A DNA stretch of 64,000 nucleotides from Bugula neritina (taxonomy: Eukaryota > Bryozoa > Gymnolaemata > Cheilostomatida > Bugulidae). Made by a program: the position numbers and the translations under genes. The stretch covers positions 3,143,662 to 3,207,661 of the forward strand of contig OZ037770.1 of the NCBI GenBank assembly GCA_964035545.1. Reading direction: 5' to 3'. Of the stretch, positions 13,394-23,971 are shown piece by piece (within the stretch, counting starts at the first letter, position 1; each line of letters opens with the position of its first letter). Under the pieces are notes generated by a model. It did no database searches and had not been told where the DNA came from. It saw only the letters and a program-made list of their open reading frames with translations.

Positions 13394-15073
13394 CTATTTT
13401 AAAAACCTTCGAAGCAATAAAATAAATTGCATGTTAAACATATTTTTATGACTGATATACCAAATTAGGAATGACATGATAAAAACAAAAACTAAAACTG
13501 TTTCGAAAGCATTGAGGCTGATAAATAAATCAAATGGATTGAAAAGAAATCCTAGGAAAAAATCAAGGTTAGCTGATTGTCCACCAGAAAGTTTGAGGAT
13601 ATGAGTCTGGGTGTGAACACCACCCCACTCTCCAGCAGTTATAGAGTAGGTTCCTGGGTCTACAGATATACACATTCCCTCCACAGCAGCATCTGTCAAC
13701 TGTAAACACAAAGTGAAAGTAACATCATTCTACTTCCCTGACCTTGAACTTCTCCAACTGGTCACATGACTAACTTTATTCACTGCGGAATTAGAATAAA
13801 ACTAGACAATACTTAATCTAGTGTAAGGATTTAATGTAGATGAGTCAGAGTGGAGTGAGTAGAAATACTAGAACACTGCTCTCTGTAGATAGATTGACAC
13901 TTTATACCCTTAGATTATAGGTGAGAGAGTAGAGAACGTGGTTGCTAGGTAACTGATGAAAACAATTCATTGAACTGACTGAATACTATTGATAAATGGT
14001 GAATAAAGTCATGTGAAGAGGAGATGCTCAGCCCTAAGCTAATTACTTTTTATAATTTTAATGGATGTTATCTCGGATGACAATGACGGAGACGCACCAT
14101 GGAGCATGCGGTTTGCAGATGATCTGCTACTATGTGATGAGAGTAGAGACAACAGAGAAGAAAGATTGGAAGACTGGAGAAGGCGATTTGAGGATGTTGG
14201 CCTAAAAGTCAGCAGGTCTGAAACAGAGTACATACCAAAAGAAAGCAGTGATGACACCAAATTGAAAGAATACGATAGCTCTGAGTACTTTGTCTCAAAA
14301 AGTCACATTTAAGTACCTGTGGACTCCACCTGGAGGGATGATGCAGGACAGAGGTGCAAGTGCGTATTGGCAGAGCCTGGGAATGGAGGCAGCAGACGGG
14401 GATCTTGTGTGACCAGAAAATTCTAAAGAGACCCAAGATCCTCATTTACAAGACAGTAATAAGACTGGTGCTACTATACGGGCAGAAACATGGTGAGAGA
14501 GTGATTACCTTGCGGAGAGAGTGAGCGTATGTGAAATGAGAATGCTAAGCTACTGCCTAGGAGTTACTCTGGAAGAGCACAAGACCAAAGGAAAGAGGTG
14601 AAAGTAATGAGTTGAAAGACCAAAGCACAGATACTATCAGAAAAGACCTCCAATCCTGCTCCCACAACGAAGAAGACGCTCAGGACAAGGTTACGTGAAG
14701 AAGCTTAAATGAGCCACCTGAGACCCGAACAGAACAAAGTGGGGATAGGTGAGAATAGGTGAGAATGTGAAGAGGAGATGCTGAGATTTCAAGTAGCATT
14801 AGATCTATCGAAAGTTTGTAGCAAGAAAGAAGATGGAAAGTGAACGAAAATCGTCAAATGAGAAGGCAACTAATCTAATGATGACATAATCATTTCACCT
14901 TCACTCAGAAGTACGGAGGAGATAACTACTACTTTTACTGTGTGTAGTGAAATAAAAATAAAACTTACTGTTTTTCTTGAAAGTTTACTCAGTGGATCTG
15001 ATTGGTGGAATCTGTCACAGTGAGTCTTATCATAACCATTCTCCCTCCACTCTGGTTGGTCAGTGTAATACTT
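13394..15073 (-). pseudogene. Duplicated 3' exons of the gene at 32.4-34.3 kb (copy 1)
   Basis: Two exons match the last two exons of the 32.4-34.3 kb gene: 15073-14969 (35 codons, KYYTDQPEW...) and 13699-13394 (LTDAAVEGM...). They join in phase 0. The upstream exons of copy 2 (CVLC-containing) are not found here; a minisatellite and REV1 exons occupy that place. The final exon reads on past the position where copy 2 stops and adds a hydrophobic stretch (about 24 residues, ...TVLVFVFIMSFLIWYI), so this copy could end in a membrane anchor. In the alternative reading frame of the first exon there is a TGA (14989-14991) where copy 2 has CGA. The intervening intron holds a 1.1-kb retroelement insertion. 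With no 5' part visible it is most likely a partial duplicate. Confidence 0.6.
13778..14909 (+). mobile_element. Insertion carrying a non-LTR retrotransposon fragment
   Basis: The boundaries come from comparison with the empty site at about 32.63-32.65 kb. From 14061 an open frame encodes a reverse-transcriptase piece with the FADD catalytic box (MRFADDLLLCDE) followed by the thumb-like EDWRRRFEDVGLKVS. Further frame-shifted similarity to a LINE 3' region continues to about 14900 (RIGRAWKWR, KILIYKTVIRLVLLYG). There is no endonuclease and the frame is broken at 14312, so it is dead. Confidence 0.75.
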
Positions 15074-15244
15074 CTGTGAATATCAACATGATTATTATTA
15101 TAATTATATTAACATCTTATTCAAGATGATAAGATCATTATATTGACAAAACAGTTTTAGTAGCAGCAGGAAATATAGCAGTGAAATTACTAGTGGTAGT
15201 GGCAGCAGCAGTAGAGGCTAAGTTTAAAAATTGTTGAATTAACA

Positions 15245-16710
15245 AGTGCGAATATGTAATAACTACACTATAATACGTGTAACCATGTAATATCTACACT
15301 ATATTATGTGTAACCATGTAATAACTACACTATAATATGTGTAACCATGTAATAACTACACTATAATATGTGTAACCATGTAATAACTACACTATAATAC
15401 GTGTAACCATGTAATAACTACACTATAATATGTATAACCATGTAATAACTACACTATAATATGTGTAACCATGTAATAACTACATTATAATATGTGTAAC
15501 CATGTAATATCTACTCTATAACATGTGTAACCTTGCAATAACTACACTATAATATGTGTAACCACGCAATAACTACACTATAATATGTGTATCTATGTAA
15601 TAATTACACTATAGTATGTGTAACCATGTAATAGCTCCACTATAATATGTGTAACCATGTAATAACTACACTATAATACGTGTAACCATGTAATATCTAC
15701 ACTATAATATGTGTAACCATGTAATAACTACACTATGATATGTGTAACCATGTAATATCTACACTATATTATGTGTAACCATGTAATAACTACACTATAT
15801 TATGTGTAACTATGTAATAACTACACTATAATATGTGTAACCATGTAATATCTACACTATAATATGTGTAACCACGCAATAACTACACTATAATATGTGT
15901 ATCTATGTAATAATTACACTATAGTATGTGTAACCATGTAATAGCTCCACTATAATATGTGTAACCATGTAATAACTACACTATAATACGTGTAACCATG
16001 TAATATCTACACTATAATATGTGTAACCATGTAATAACTACACTATGATATGTGTAACCATGTAATAACTACACTATAATATGTGTAACTATGTAATATC
16101 TACACTATAATATGTGTAACCATGTAATAGCTACACTATAATACGTGTAACCATGTAATATCTACACTATAATATGTGTAACCATGTAATAACTACACTA
16201 TAATATGTGTAACCATGTAATATCTACACTATAATATGTGTAAGCATGTAATATCTACACTATAGTATGTGTAACCATGTAATATCTACACTATAATATG
16301 TGTAACCACGCAATAACTACACTATAATATGTGTATCTATGTAATAATTACACTATAGTATGTGTAACCATGTAATAGCTCCACTATAATATGTGTAACC
16401 ATGTAATAACTACACTATAATATGTGTAACCATGTAATATCTACACTATAATATGTGTAACCATGTAATGACTACACTATAATATGTGTAACTATGTAAT
16501 ATCTACACTATAATATGTGTAACCGTGTAATGACTACACTATAATATGTGTAACCATTTAAAAACTATACTATAATATGTGTAACCATGTAATATCTACA
16601 CTATAATATGTGTAACCATGTAATAGCTACACTATAATATGTGTAACCATGTAATAACTACACTATAATATGTGTAACCATGTAATATCTACACTATGAT
16701 ATGTGTAACC
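15245..16710. repeat. 31-bp minisatellite, about 47 units, with higher-order structure
   Basis: The unit contains ACTATAATATGTGTAACCAT. The spacing of AACCATG is 31 bp (for example 15281 and 15312). A multi-unit variant block beginning ACCACGCAATAACTAC recurs at 15561, 15871 and 16305, i.e. 10 and 14 units apart, so blocks of units have been duplicated. It lies directly downstream of the last REV1 exon on the minus strand. Confidence 0.93.
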
Positions 16711-16723
16711 TCCTCATCCTGAC

Positions 16724-18733
16724 CTTTCAACTCTGGATGCTGCCTCAACACAACGCTGACAAAGAAGCAATCCATGTCTATGTGCATGTACACAGAACTA
16801 GTAGACTTGTTATGTGAAGATAACTCTAGTGTGAGAGGTGATGAGCTAGGTTTGCTACTGTCTAGGTACTTGTGGACGAGATGGTCTCTTCCAGTTAGCT
16901 TGTGTTCTGGATCTGCTCTGATCTCATTGACCTGTGGAAGGAATCAGAGGCTATGTTTTGTATAGTTTGATGCTAAGTCAACTGTCACACCTATTTTATA
17001 CTGGAATAGTATTGGATAAGATGGTATTATACAAGACATAGAATAACATATCACAGTACTAGGAAAAAGAGTGAATACTCTCATATGTCTGCCAGATCCT
17101 TCAGCCGAGTCCTCCATTCGGAGAGATGGTGTAGGCGGGAGTTTCCGTAAAACTCAGCCACAAAACCAGGTTGATCAGCACTGAACATGTTGAGGGCCGT
17201 AGATTTGCCACCCTTCTTTGACTGCTCTTCATGGATAGTGGCACCTGGGCTACAGAAAAGCACTAAAATAAAGAAATTGGGCTCGCTGAATAAATACCAA
17301 CCAATTAGGTGACGACGACAGAGACGATTCGCACTTGCGTTGAGAATGCTGAGCGACAAGTGCGAATGTTTTCTCAACGCGTACAGTAAAACATACATTC
17401 ATAATAAACATGTTACAGTATGAGTCATATTACACTTTGTATATTTAGGATCGTCACAGCACTAGTTCTAATGTACTGAAGATACACACAGCACTTCTTC
17501 TATTACATATTGTGGAGTGTAAACCGTCACAGCACTAATCAGTGAAGTAGTAACAAATAAACTCACAGATCTTCAGTCATGGAGCTGTAGAGGTCTTTGG
17601 AAGTGGAGGACTGAGGAGCATCTTCTGCTACATCATTGATCTCTACAGCACGTTGAGACATACATATGAGACAAGTTACATGTGCAGATCACGTGACTGT
17701 ATATTATATAATTACATGGTATGGAGAGATGAATCATGAAAGAGAGGCTGTGGGTTTTGAGAATTGTCTTCCCACAGAATAAAACTACTCATTCAAAACC
17801 CAACCATGAGATTCTGCTGCTCATTTGTTCAGATAATCTAGAGAATATACTTTACTTGTCCAATAGGAGAGCTGAGTAGTAGGAAGTAGAGAAAGACATA
17901 TACTAAACTCACATGACTAAAGAGGTACATGAAGCACTGATATTGACAGTCAGCATCTTGTATTACGCTGACTCTTACCTGAAGAATCTATGACATCACT
18001 TCCTGTCCAGGGTGCTGACTCTCGGCTGGTGAAGAAGTTTGTTATTTTATTTCTTTTCAACAGCAGATATTTCTCGTATGGCTGGAGGGAATTTTCAATT
18101 TTCATTTCAGCATGTTATTAAAAGATACAATACAATAGTTATTCTCTTAATTACTATGTTGAAATTATTACAACATAGTACAGAGTACAGGTTTATATAT
18201 TCAATTACAATTCTGTATAGAAACAAGTTCTAAGGCTACACTAACTGTAGACCACTGTTACTCTGCACTTTATAAGTCACAGTTTCTATTATCATACCTC
18301 TCTGGTGCAACTCTAACTCCAAACTTGGAAATTATACCACAAAATTGGAAAATAAAAATCATAATCAAAACAAGACTAGAAATACTGCATACTGAATGGT
18401 CTACATAAATTCCTTTACATGAAAATTCCTTCCACACAGAGGTACTTTCTTCATATGTAAATTATATACCAGCTTGAGTTCAGAAAGTTGATTTCATCAT
18501 TGAATATAAAGTATACATGTATGTATGTGAGAATCCCTTATATAATGTCTGATAATAGTCTCATTCTTGCCAGTACGAGAGGTGAATACACACCCCCTAC
18601 TTTTGATACCAAAGTTCTACGACTAACCTGTGTAACCGTTGACAAAGATAGCCACGTTTTCAAACAATTTAGACTGAAATTCATGGTTTTCACGAGATTT
18701 ATCAGAGTCGTACTTGTTGATTAGTTTCTGTAC
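16724..18733 (-). pseudogene. REV1: Fragment of REV1 (Y-family translesion polymerase scaffold), incomplete
   Basis: Five exons on the minus strand. 18733-18628: VQKLINKYD...VAIFVNGYT, the start of the BRCT domain. 18081-17979: PYEKYLLLKR, the end of BRCT and linker. 17642-17567: acidic/Ser linker. 17249-17084: FVAEFYGNSRLHHLSEW, the motif just before the catalytic core. 16931-16724: ...YMHIDMDCFFVSVVLRQHPELK, the first polymerase motif with metal-binding D-x-D. Phases agree between exons 2-3 and 3-4. Three things are wrong. No exon for the BRCT core is seen between 18628 and 18081. After exon 4 (ATA then TGAGAGT) the donor GT is absent, as if one G was lost. No exon of the remaining polymerase domain follows; a minisatellite and unrelated exons do. 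The first coding exon is also not found. REV1 normally inserts dCMP opposite lesions and recruits other Y-family polymerases. This locus is probably non-functional or mis-assembled. Confidence 0.8.
17259..17382. mobile_element. Partial Harbinger-like MITE next to a REV1 exon
   Basis: This is the internal part of the same MITE family as 5101-5432, in inverted orientation (CACTAAAATAAAGAAATTGG ... TTTTCTCAACGCG). It has lost both termini. It ends about 10 bp from the REV1 exon-4 acceptor at 17250 and so supplies most of the pyrimidine tract. Confidence 0.8.
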
Positions 18734-19844
18734 CTTAGTAACAAATAACACTATTAAAAAGAATAAATTTATTATGCAAATTAGAACAGTCATAAATAAT
18801 GATTGACAATTTACATATCTCTAAAGTTTAGATCTATTGCACTACAATACTATCAAGTGCATAGCCGCTATAAAAAAGTTAAGGTCTAATTTTAGAATAA
18901 TGCTACTTATCACATGAGACTGGGTGTATCTGTAACAGTAATTTCAAATATATCTTACATCTGATAATTTACAATAATAATAATGACACATAATTGATAT
19001 TACTGTGAATTAAAAGTTATATCTGTAGGCTAAAGTTATTACTCTACTTCTAGTTAGTAAAATAACATTTACTATTACTGCAGAAGACTAGTTGATGTTA
19101 TAACTATTAGTATCATCATTATACAAGCATGCATAGTAGTACTAATAGAGCAAGTTTCAATAGAATTAATTAATAAACCTGAATGTGAGTATAATTTAAA
19201 TCATAACTCTACAGTCTATATTCTATAATTATAAAAGAGAAGTCATAGGACAGCCATACTCACTGTGACTAACTACTACAACTTTTGTTACTTATAGTTA
19301 TAGTTTAAGTTACAAGCGCCACTATGACTATTAGCATTACTATTAGTACTACTATTAGTTTTGGACATAGGTACAATAAAACTAAATGTATTAATATTAC
19401 CATTATTATTAGCATGTGTATTACTAATTAGCTTTAGTGATAGCATTGCTATTAGTATTAGTATTACTAATAGTAATAAAATCACTATTAGTATTAGTAT
19501 TATAGTATGGGTTCCTGGCGGTTCTACACAAATTTCTGTACACAAAATGAATAATGAATCAACCTTAAACCTAAGCAATAAGTAAATATCAAAAACATAG
19601 CAAAAACATTATATATTTGAGTTAATTTCTATTGTTGCTTACAAAACGACATGTGTACAAAATAACCGGCACTCTATAGTACTAGACTTAGTAATACTAA
19701 TACTAATAGTATTAGTATGATAGTATGACTGTATGAGTATCACTGTCAGTGTGACTGTAGGCTACCAGCATGAGTATGACTATGGAATTGATTACGAGTT
19801 TTACTACTATTATTATTACTTATACATTAACTTGTAGTTGTCTT
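18734..19844. other. Non-coding AT-rich stretch with ATTAGTATT-type simple sequence
   Basis: No REV1 start exon was identified. From 19325 to 19505 and again 19680-19740 the sequence is dominated by ATTAGTATTACTATT-like simple repeats; open frames there are artefacts of low complexity. Confidence 0.6.
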
Positions 19845-19918
19845 GTCTTGTCTTGATTTAGTTCCAAGACCCCAAATAGGGGAAAGGTGGAACTATCGGA
19901 TGTTCAGGTCTTTTTTTA

Positions 19919-22762
19919 TTAGTCTGCTAGTGTTTCTCCCGTGCGTAGTTCACGGGCTGTTCTAATGAGGAAGCTATGCAGGAAATTATTAGTATTACAG
20001 GATATTGAATTAAAAGAGTTACTGTCCCCAATATTGGTATTACGGAGAGATTTCATGGAGTTAAGAGTGTTAATTAGGTTAGGGAAGAATGCTTCATGCT
20101 GCAACACTTTGAAGAATAGCGTGAATCTGTGTTCTTGTCTGGATTTATTTAAAGCCTTTAAGTTTAACTCCGCCTTGGATTCGGTCACTGAGACATCCCA
20201 GCCTTTTAAGTTTTTTACAAAACGTACTGCCTTGTTTTGAACTTTCTCTAGATTGTTGCTTAGCATGAGATGTGCAGGATCCCAAATTTCGCAGGCATAC
20301 TCTAGAAGCGGTCTACACAGGGTAGTGTATGCTATGAGCTTAACTTTAACTGGAGCATCATAGAGTACATTTTTGATTAATCCTAAAATACGCATTGCTT
20401 TATTGACTACTGAGTTTATGTGATAATCCCACTTTAGATCATGTACCAAATAGATTCCTAGGTATTTTACACAGCTACTTTGTACTAATTGTTCGTTGCT
20501 CAAATAATAAGTGTGCGTTATAGGCTTAGGGCTTTTATCAAACACAATGATGTTGCTTTTTGTTGCATTGAATTTCATGGAGTTTTTAATACTCCAGTTG
20601 TGTAGAGCGTTAAGGTCATTTTGCAAATTTTCCTTGTCTTCGTCTTTAGATATATGCGTATATAGTATAGTGTCATCCGCGAAGAGCCTTACAGTGCAGT
20701 ATTTTACACATTTAGTGATGTCATTAATGAAAAGTGTGAAAAGTGCAGGCCCTAAAACGCTACCTTGAGGGACACCTGAAGTAACAGCTACAGCATCAGA
20801 TTTGTGGCCTTTAATCACCACTCTCTGAAAACGACTGGTTAGAAACGAGGATATCCATTTTACTAAAAGAGGATTTACTTTGTACTCAATAAGTTTCTGA
20901 ATCAACAGATGATGGGGAACTAAATCAAAGGCCTTAGAGAAATCTAGCACTGCCGCATGTGTAGCCATTCCATTGTCCATATTACTCAATATGTCATGTG
21001 TTAGGCAGGCCAATTGAGTTGTGCAAGACAGGTGACTTCTAAAACCATGCTGGTTTATGGACAGGATATCATTCAATTTGTTTTGCATAAGGTGAAGTAT
21101 AATGTGCTCCATCATTTTACAGACTATTGATGTTAAGGATATTGGTCTATAGTTAGAGGGCAGCTCACGATTTCCTTGTTTGAATATTGGGGTGACATGA
21201 GCCAGCTTCCACTCTGATGGAAGTGTACCTGTTGTTAATGTATAGTTGTAGATGGAAGCTAATAGGGAAGAAATAATTTCAGGGGAGAGCAGTAGCTTTT
21301 GTTTGCTAATAGAGTCTGGCCCTGAAGCTTTACCATTTTTGAGAGACTTAATCAATTTTAACACACCTTCAGAAGTTACTAATATGTTATCTGCATCAGT
21401 TGGAGCCGGAGCTTCTGGGAGCACACATGCTGGTGTAAAAACACTGTGAAAATACAAGTTCAAAGTATTTGCAATGTCAGATAAATCATTAGAGCTGGTC
21501 TTTTCACTAATTTGAATGCTTTGAATACTGTTATTGTTGCCTTTAATTTCTTTAACATATCTGTAAAAAGGTTTCGAGTCTCCATTTGCCAATGGGTAGT
21601 ATAACTTTTCACACATGAAGTCTTTTTTGAGTATTTTAAATAGTTTTTTGTTTTCACGCCTTAGTTTTTTGTATTTGTCAAATAAAACAGAATCACCTGT
21701 GAGCTTGTATCGTGAGTAAAGTTTTCTTTGCTTGTTGCAAGCTTTTTGAGCATCTTTATTAAACCAAACAGGTTGAAAATGTTTTCTAGGTTTAAATTGC
21801 TTTTTAGGTACATGGTCAGTTATTGCCGAATGTAATCCATTTCTAAATGTAGACCAAACAGTATCAATGGGCTGTATATCGTTTATTAGAGAGTTCACTT
21901 CTGAGAGCAAGGCTGCCATTGAGGAATCAAAACCGTTTCTATTTATTTTGTGATACACAAAAGTATAACTATCTTCTACACTTTCTTTAAACTTTTGGGG
22001 TGCTTCTATTGAGCATTCAATCATAAAGTGATCACTGACACCTGGTTGGATTACATTTAAGTCGCAAATTAAATGTTTAGAATTAGTGCAAAGAAGGTCA
22101 AGTATATTGCCAGCTATATGAGTTGGCTCATTAACAATTTGATCCATGTCTAATTCCGATAACAAATCTATGAAGTCATTGTAAAAAGATCTCCAACTGT
22201 TAGAGAAAGTGAAGTCATTCCAATTGATGCCAGGTAAATTAAAATCGCCAGTTAGAACTATTGTTGACCCTGGAAAAAGTTTTTTGATTTTTGACATGTA
22301 ATCTACAAGTGGTTTAATGTTGTATGTTGAAGGCGGTCTGTAGTATGTTACCAAAATATAAGGAGCTACGTTAGATTCAAAATTAAACTTGATTGCTGTT
22401 ATTTCTGCTTCAGATGGTATATCTATTGGAGAATGTGAGATTTGCGAATTAACAGCTATTAGTACACCCCCTCCATATTCATTCCTATCTTTTCTGTAAA
22501 CCAGTTTGTTATTTGGATGGAAGATTTGAGCATTAGCATAGGATGGGTTTAAATGAGTTTCAGTGATAGACATCACATCGTAGTCAGAAGCTATAGCTTG
22601 TAATTCAGCAATTTTACCTTTGATTGATCTTGCATTGATGCTAATTAATCTGTAGATATTTTGACTATTTGGTTTTTCTGTATTTTGTATGTGCTTAGAG
22701 GATCCTGTTTTCTTACGTCTCTTAACTGTTGTCTCAACTGAAAATCCTTGTTTTGCTCTTCT
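19919..22762 (-). CDS. LINE ORF2: apurinic-type endonuclease and reverse transcriptase
   Basis: The frame is open from about 22762 to the TAA at 19919. The first in-frame ATG is near 22573, already inside the endonuclease. Upstream codons encode the conserved start LISINARSIKGKIAELQ, so translation probably begins by reinitiation or frameshifting in the overlap with ORF1 (22645-22762). Endonuclease motifs are present: ITETHL, GDFNLPGINW and SDHFMIE. RT motifs are all present: KNGKASGPDSIS, NYRPISLTS, QHGFRSHLSC, DFSKAFDLVPH, GVPQGSVLGP and the catalytic RLFADDTILY. A C-terminal Cys/His-poor domain follows (CRPLLEYACEIWDPA). No internal stop or shift was seen, so the copy looks young. It would copy element RNA at a nicked target site. 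Confidence 0.92.
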   Translation of the reverse strand, partial: RRAKQGFSVETTVKRRKKTGSSKHIQNTEKPNSQNIYRLISINARSIKGKIAELQAIASDYDVMSITETHLNPSYANAQIFHPNNKLVYRKDRNEYGGGVLIAVNSQISHSPIDIPSEAEITAIKFNFESNVAPYILVTYYRPPSTYNIKPLVDYMSKIKKLFPGSTIVLTGDFNLPGINWNDFTFSNSWRSFYNDFIDLLSELDMDQIVNEPTHIAGNILDLLCTNSKHLICDLNVIQPGVSDHFMIECSIEAPQKFKESVEDSYTFVYHKINRNGFDSSMAALLSEVNSLINDIQPIDTVWSTFRNGLHSAITDHVPKKQFKPRKHFQPVWFNKDAQKACNKQRKLYSRYKLTGDSVLFDKYKKLRRENKKLFKILKKDFMCEKLYYPLANGDSKPFYRYVKEIKGNNNSIQSIQISEKTSSNDLSDIANTLNLYFHSVFTPACVLPEAPAPTDADNILVTSEGVLKLIKSLKNGKASGPDSISKQKLLLSPEIISSLLASIYNYTLTTGTLPSEWKLAHVTPIFKQGNRELPSNYRPISLTSIVCKMMEHIILHLMQNKLNDILSINQHGFRSHLSCTTQLACLTHDILSNMDNGMATHAAVLDFSKAFDLVPHHLLIQKLIEYKVNPLLVKWISSFLTSRFQRVVIKGHKSDAVAVTSGVPQGSVLGPALFTLFINDITKCVKYCTVRLFADDTILYTHISKDEDKENLQNDLNALHNWSIKNSMKFNATKSNIIVFDKSPKPITHTYYLSNEQLVQSSCVKYLGIYLVHDLKWDYHINSVVNKAMRILGLIKNVLYDAPVKVKLIAYTTLCRPLLEYACEIWDPAHLMLSNNLEKVQNKAVRFVKNLKGWDVSVTESKAELNLKALNKSRQEHRFTLFFKVLQHEAFFPNLINTLNSMKSLRNTNIGDSNSFNSISCNTNNFLHSFLIRTARELRTGETLAD

Positions 22763-23471
22763 TTAGTTAAGTCTAGGCGTGCAAAAGTACCTGGTACTTT
22801 GAGATTGTTGATACGTTTTAAAAGTTCCCACTTGTCAAACTCTGAGTCAAGTGAGAGTCTAACAGGTCGAGGTTTATCTACTTTTTTAGCCCCTAGTCTA
22901 ATAGTATTAGATTTTGTGGCATTAAACATAAAACTACACTCAGAAATCATAGAATTTACCAGTTCGACTGTGTCAGCAGGGGATGATTCACCCTCATTAA
23001 TGCCAAATATGATGACATTCTTCGCTCTGTTTTCAGTTGATAAATCATTTCTAAGATTTTTTATTTGTTTTTCTTGGTCTTTTATACATTTCTCTTGGTC
23101 ATTTAGATGCTTGCTTAAAACACCTTCAGATTTTTCAATTTTTGAAACTACACTAGCATATGTTTCATCACTCTTGGACTCTTGTGTGTCAATGCTTTAA
23201 ACCTAGAGTCAATCGATTTGAGAACATGATCACACTTATCACAAAACCAGTGGATTCCCCTCTTTTCAATTGTGTTCATGTCACTCGCATCTAAGTCCAC
23301 GCATCTAATATGAAACCAGTTAAAGCAGGACTCACACTCGATCGTTAAGTCACTCAGGGTTTTATTGCACTTTTCACATTTTGATTTTTCAGTATTTTTC
23401 CTGCTACTAGCAGCATCACCAGAGGCAACACTGTCCACACGACCTCTTCTTGTTTGCGTTTTGGGGGGCAT
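22645..23471 (-). pseudogene. LINE ORF1 (PHD finger, coiled coil, RRM-like), one frameshift
   Basis: The 5' part (23471-about 23200) starts MPPKTQTRRGR and contains a PHD-type zinc finger: CEKCNKTL, CESCFNWFHIRC, WFCDKC. The 3' part (about 23195-22645) is in another frame. It has a Lys/Glu-rich coiled coil (DQEKCIKDQEKQIKNL) and an RRM-like fold ending RPVRLSLDSEFDKWELL. The frames switch around 23190-23205 in an ACACAC-containing stretch, so a single base indel (or an error) separates them. ORF1 proteins of this group bind element RNA. The final codons overlap ORF2. Confidence 0.78.
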
Positions 23472-23971
23472 ATTAAAATAAAAGAGATAGAATGAGAAAT
23501 ATAAGTATTAACATAAAGAATATTATACACTTAACAGTATGAGTACTATAGTATAACTAGTAGTGATAAACTTATAAAGAGAAAGGAGGGTATGGAAAGG
23601 AAAAAGAACAATAATAAAGTTGGTTAAAGTTATAATTATAATAATAATGTTAGAAGTATAGTATAGTTAATTGTTAAGTATAGTATTAGTATAAGTTTAG
23701 TATTGAAGACAAGGAAAGAGTTCACCACACTTCCTCCGCAATAGTCCAGCCAGATTCAACCACTGCTAAGGTCCAACTGGGCGCAGACAGAGCTAGCAAG
23801 CCAACTCTTGGTGCCTGTTCCTCACGATAGCACACCCAACCCTACCGGTGTCCAAATCAAATCTCTGCAGGCAACAGCTCCTTGAAGGCATATACTGGTA
23901 ATAGCAGGTTTTGATGCAAAGAAATTTGGAAACTTTCGGAAGAGCACTCAGAAAACACGTGCGGACGCCAT

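Larger units (their letters stand above)
19845..23970 (-). mobile_element. Nearly complete CR1/jockey-type non-LTR retrotransposon
   Basis: The element reads on the minus strand: a GC-richer 5' UTR (about 23970-23475), ORF1 with a PHD-type finger (23471-22645), ORF2 endonuclease plus reverse transcriptase (22762-19919), and a short 3' UTR ending in a CAAGA microsatellite-like tail (near 19845-19860) rather than poly(A). The tail and the PHD-type ORF1 support the CR1 group. Outer limits are approximate because no target duplication was confirmed. Confidence 0.88.

Noticed and set aside
15245-16710. CRISPR-like array
   Set aside because: Units are directly adjacent 31-bp repeats without unique spacers; this is a eukaryotic minisatellite.
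19288-19585. Open frames on both strands rich in Ile/Ser/Leu
   Set aside because: They lie in ATTAGTATTACT simple sequence; composition explains the frames.
22748-23200. 150-codon plus-strand frame
   Set aside because: Antisense shadow of the LINE ORF1/ORF2 junction.
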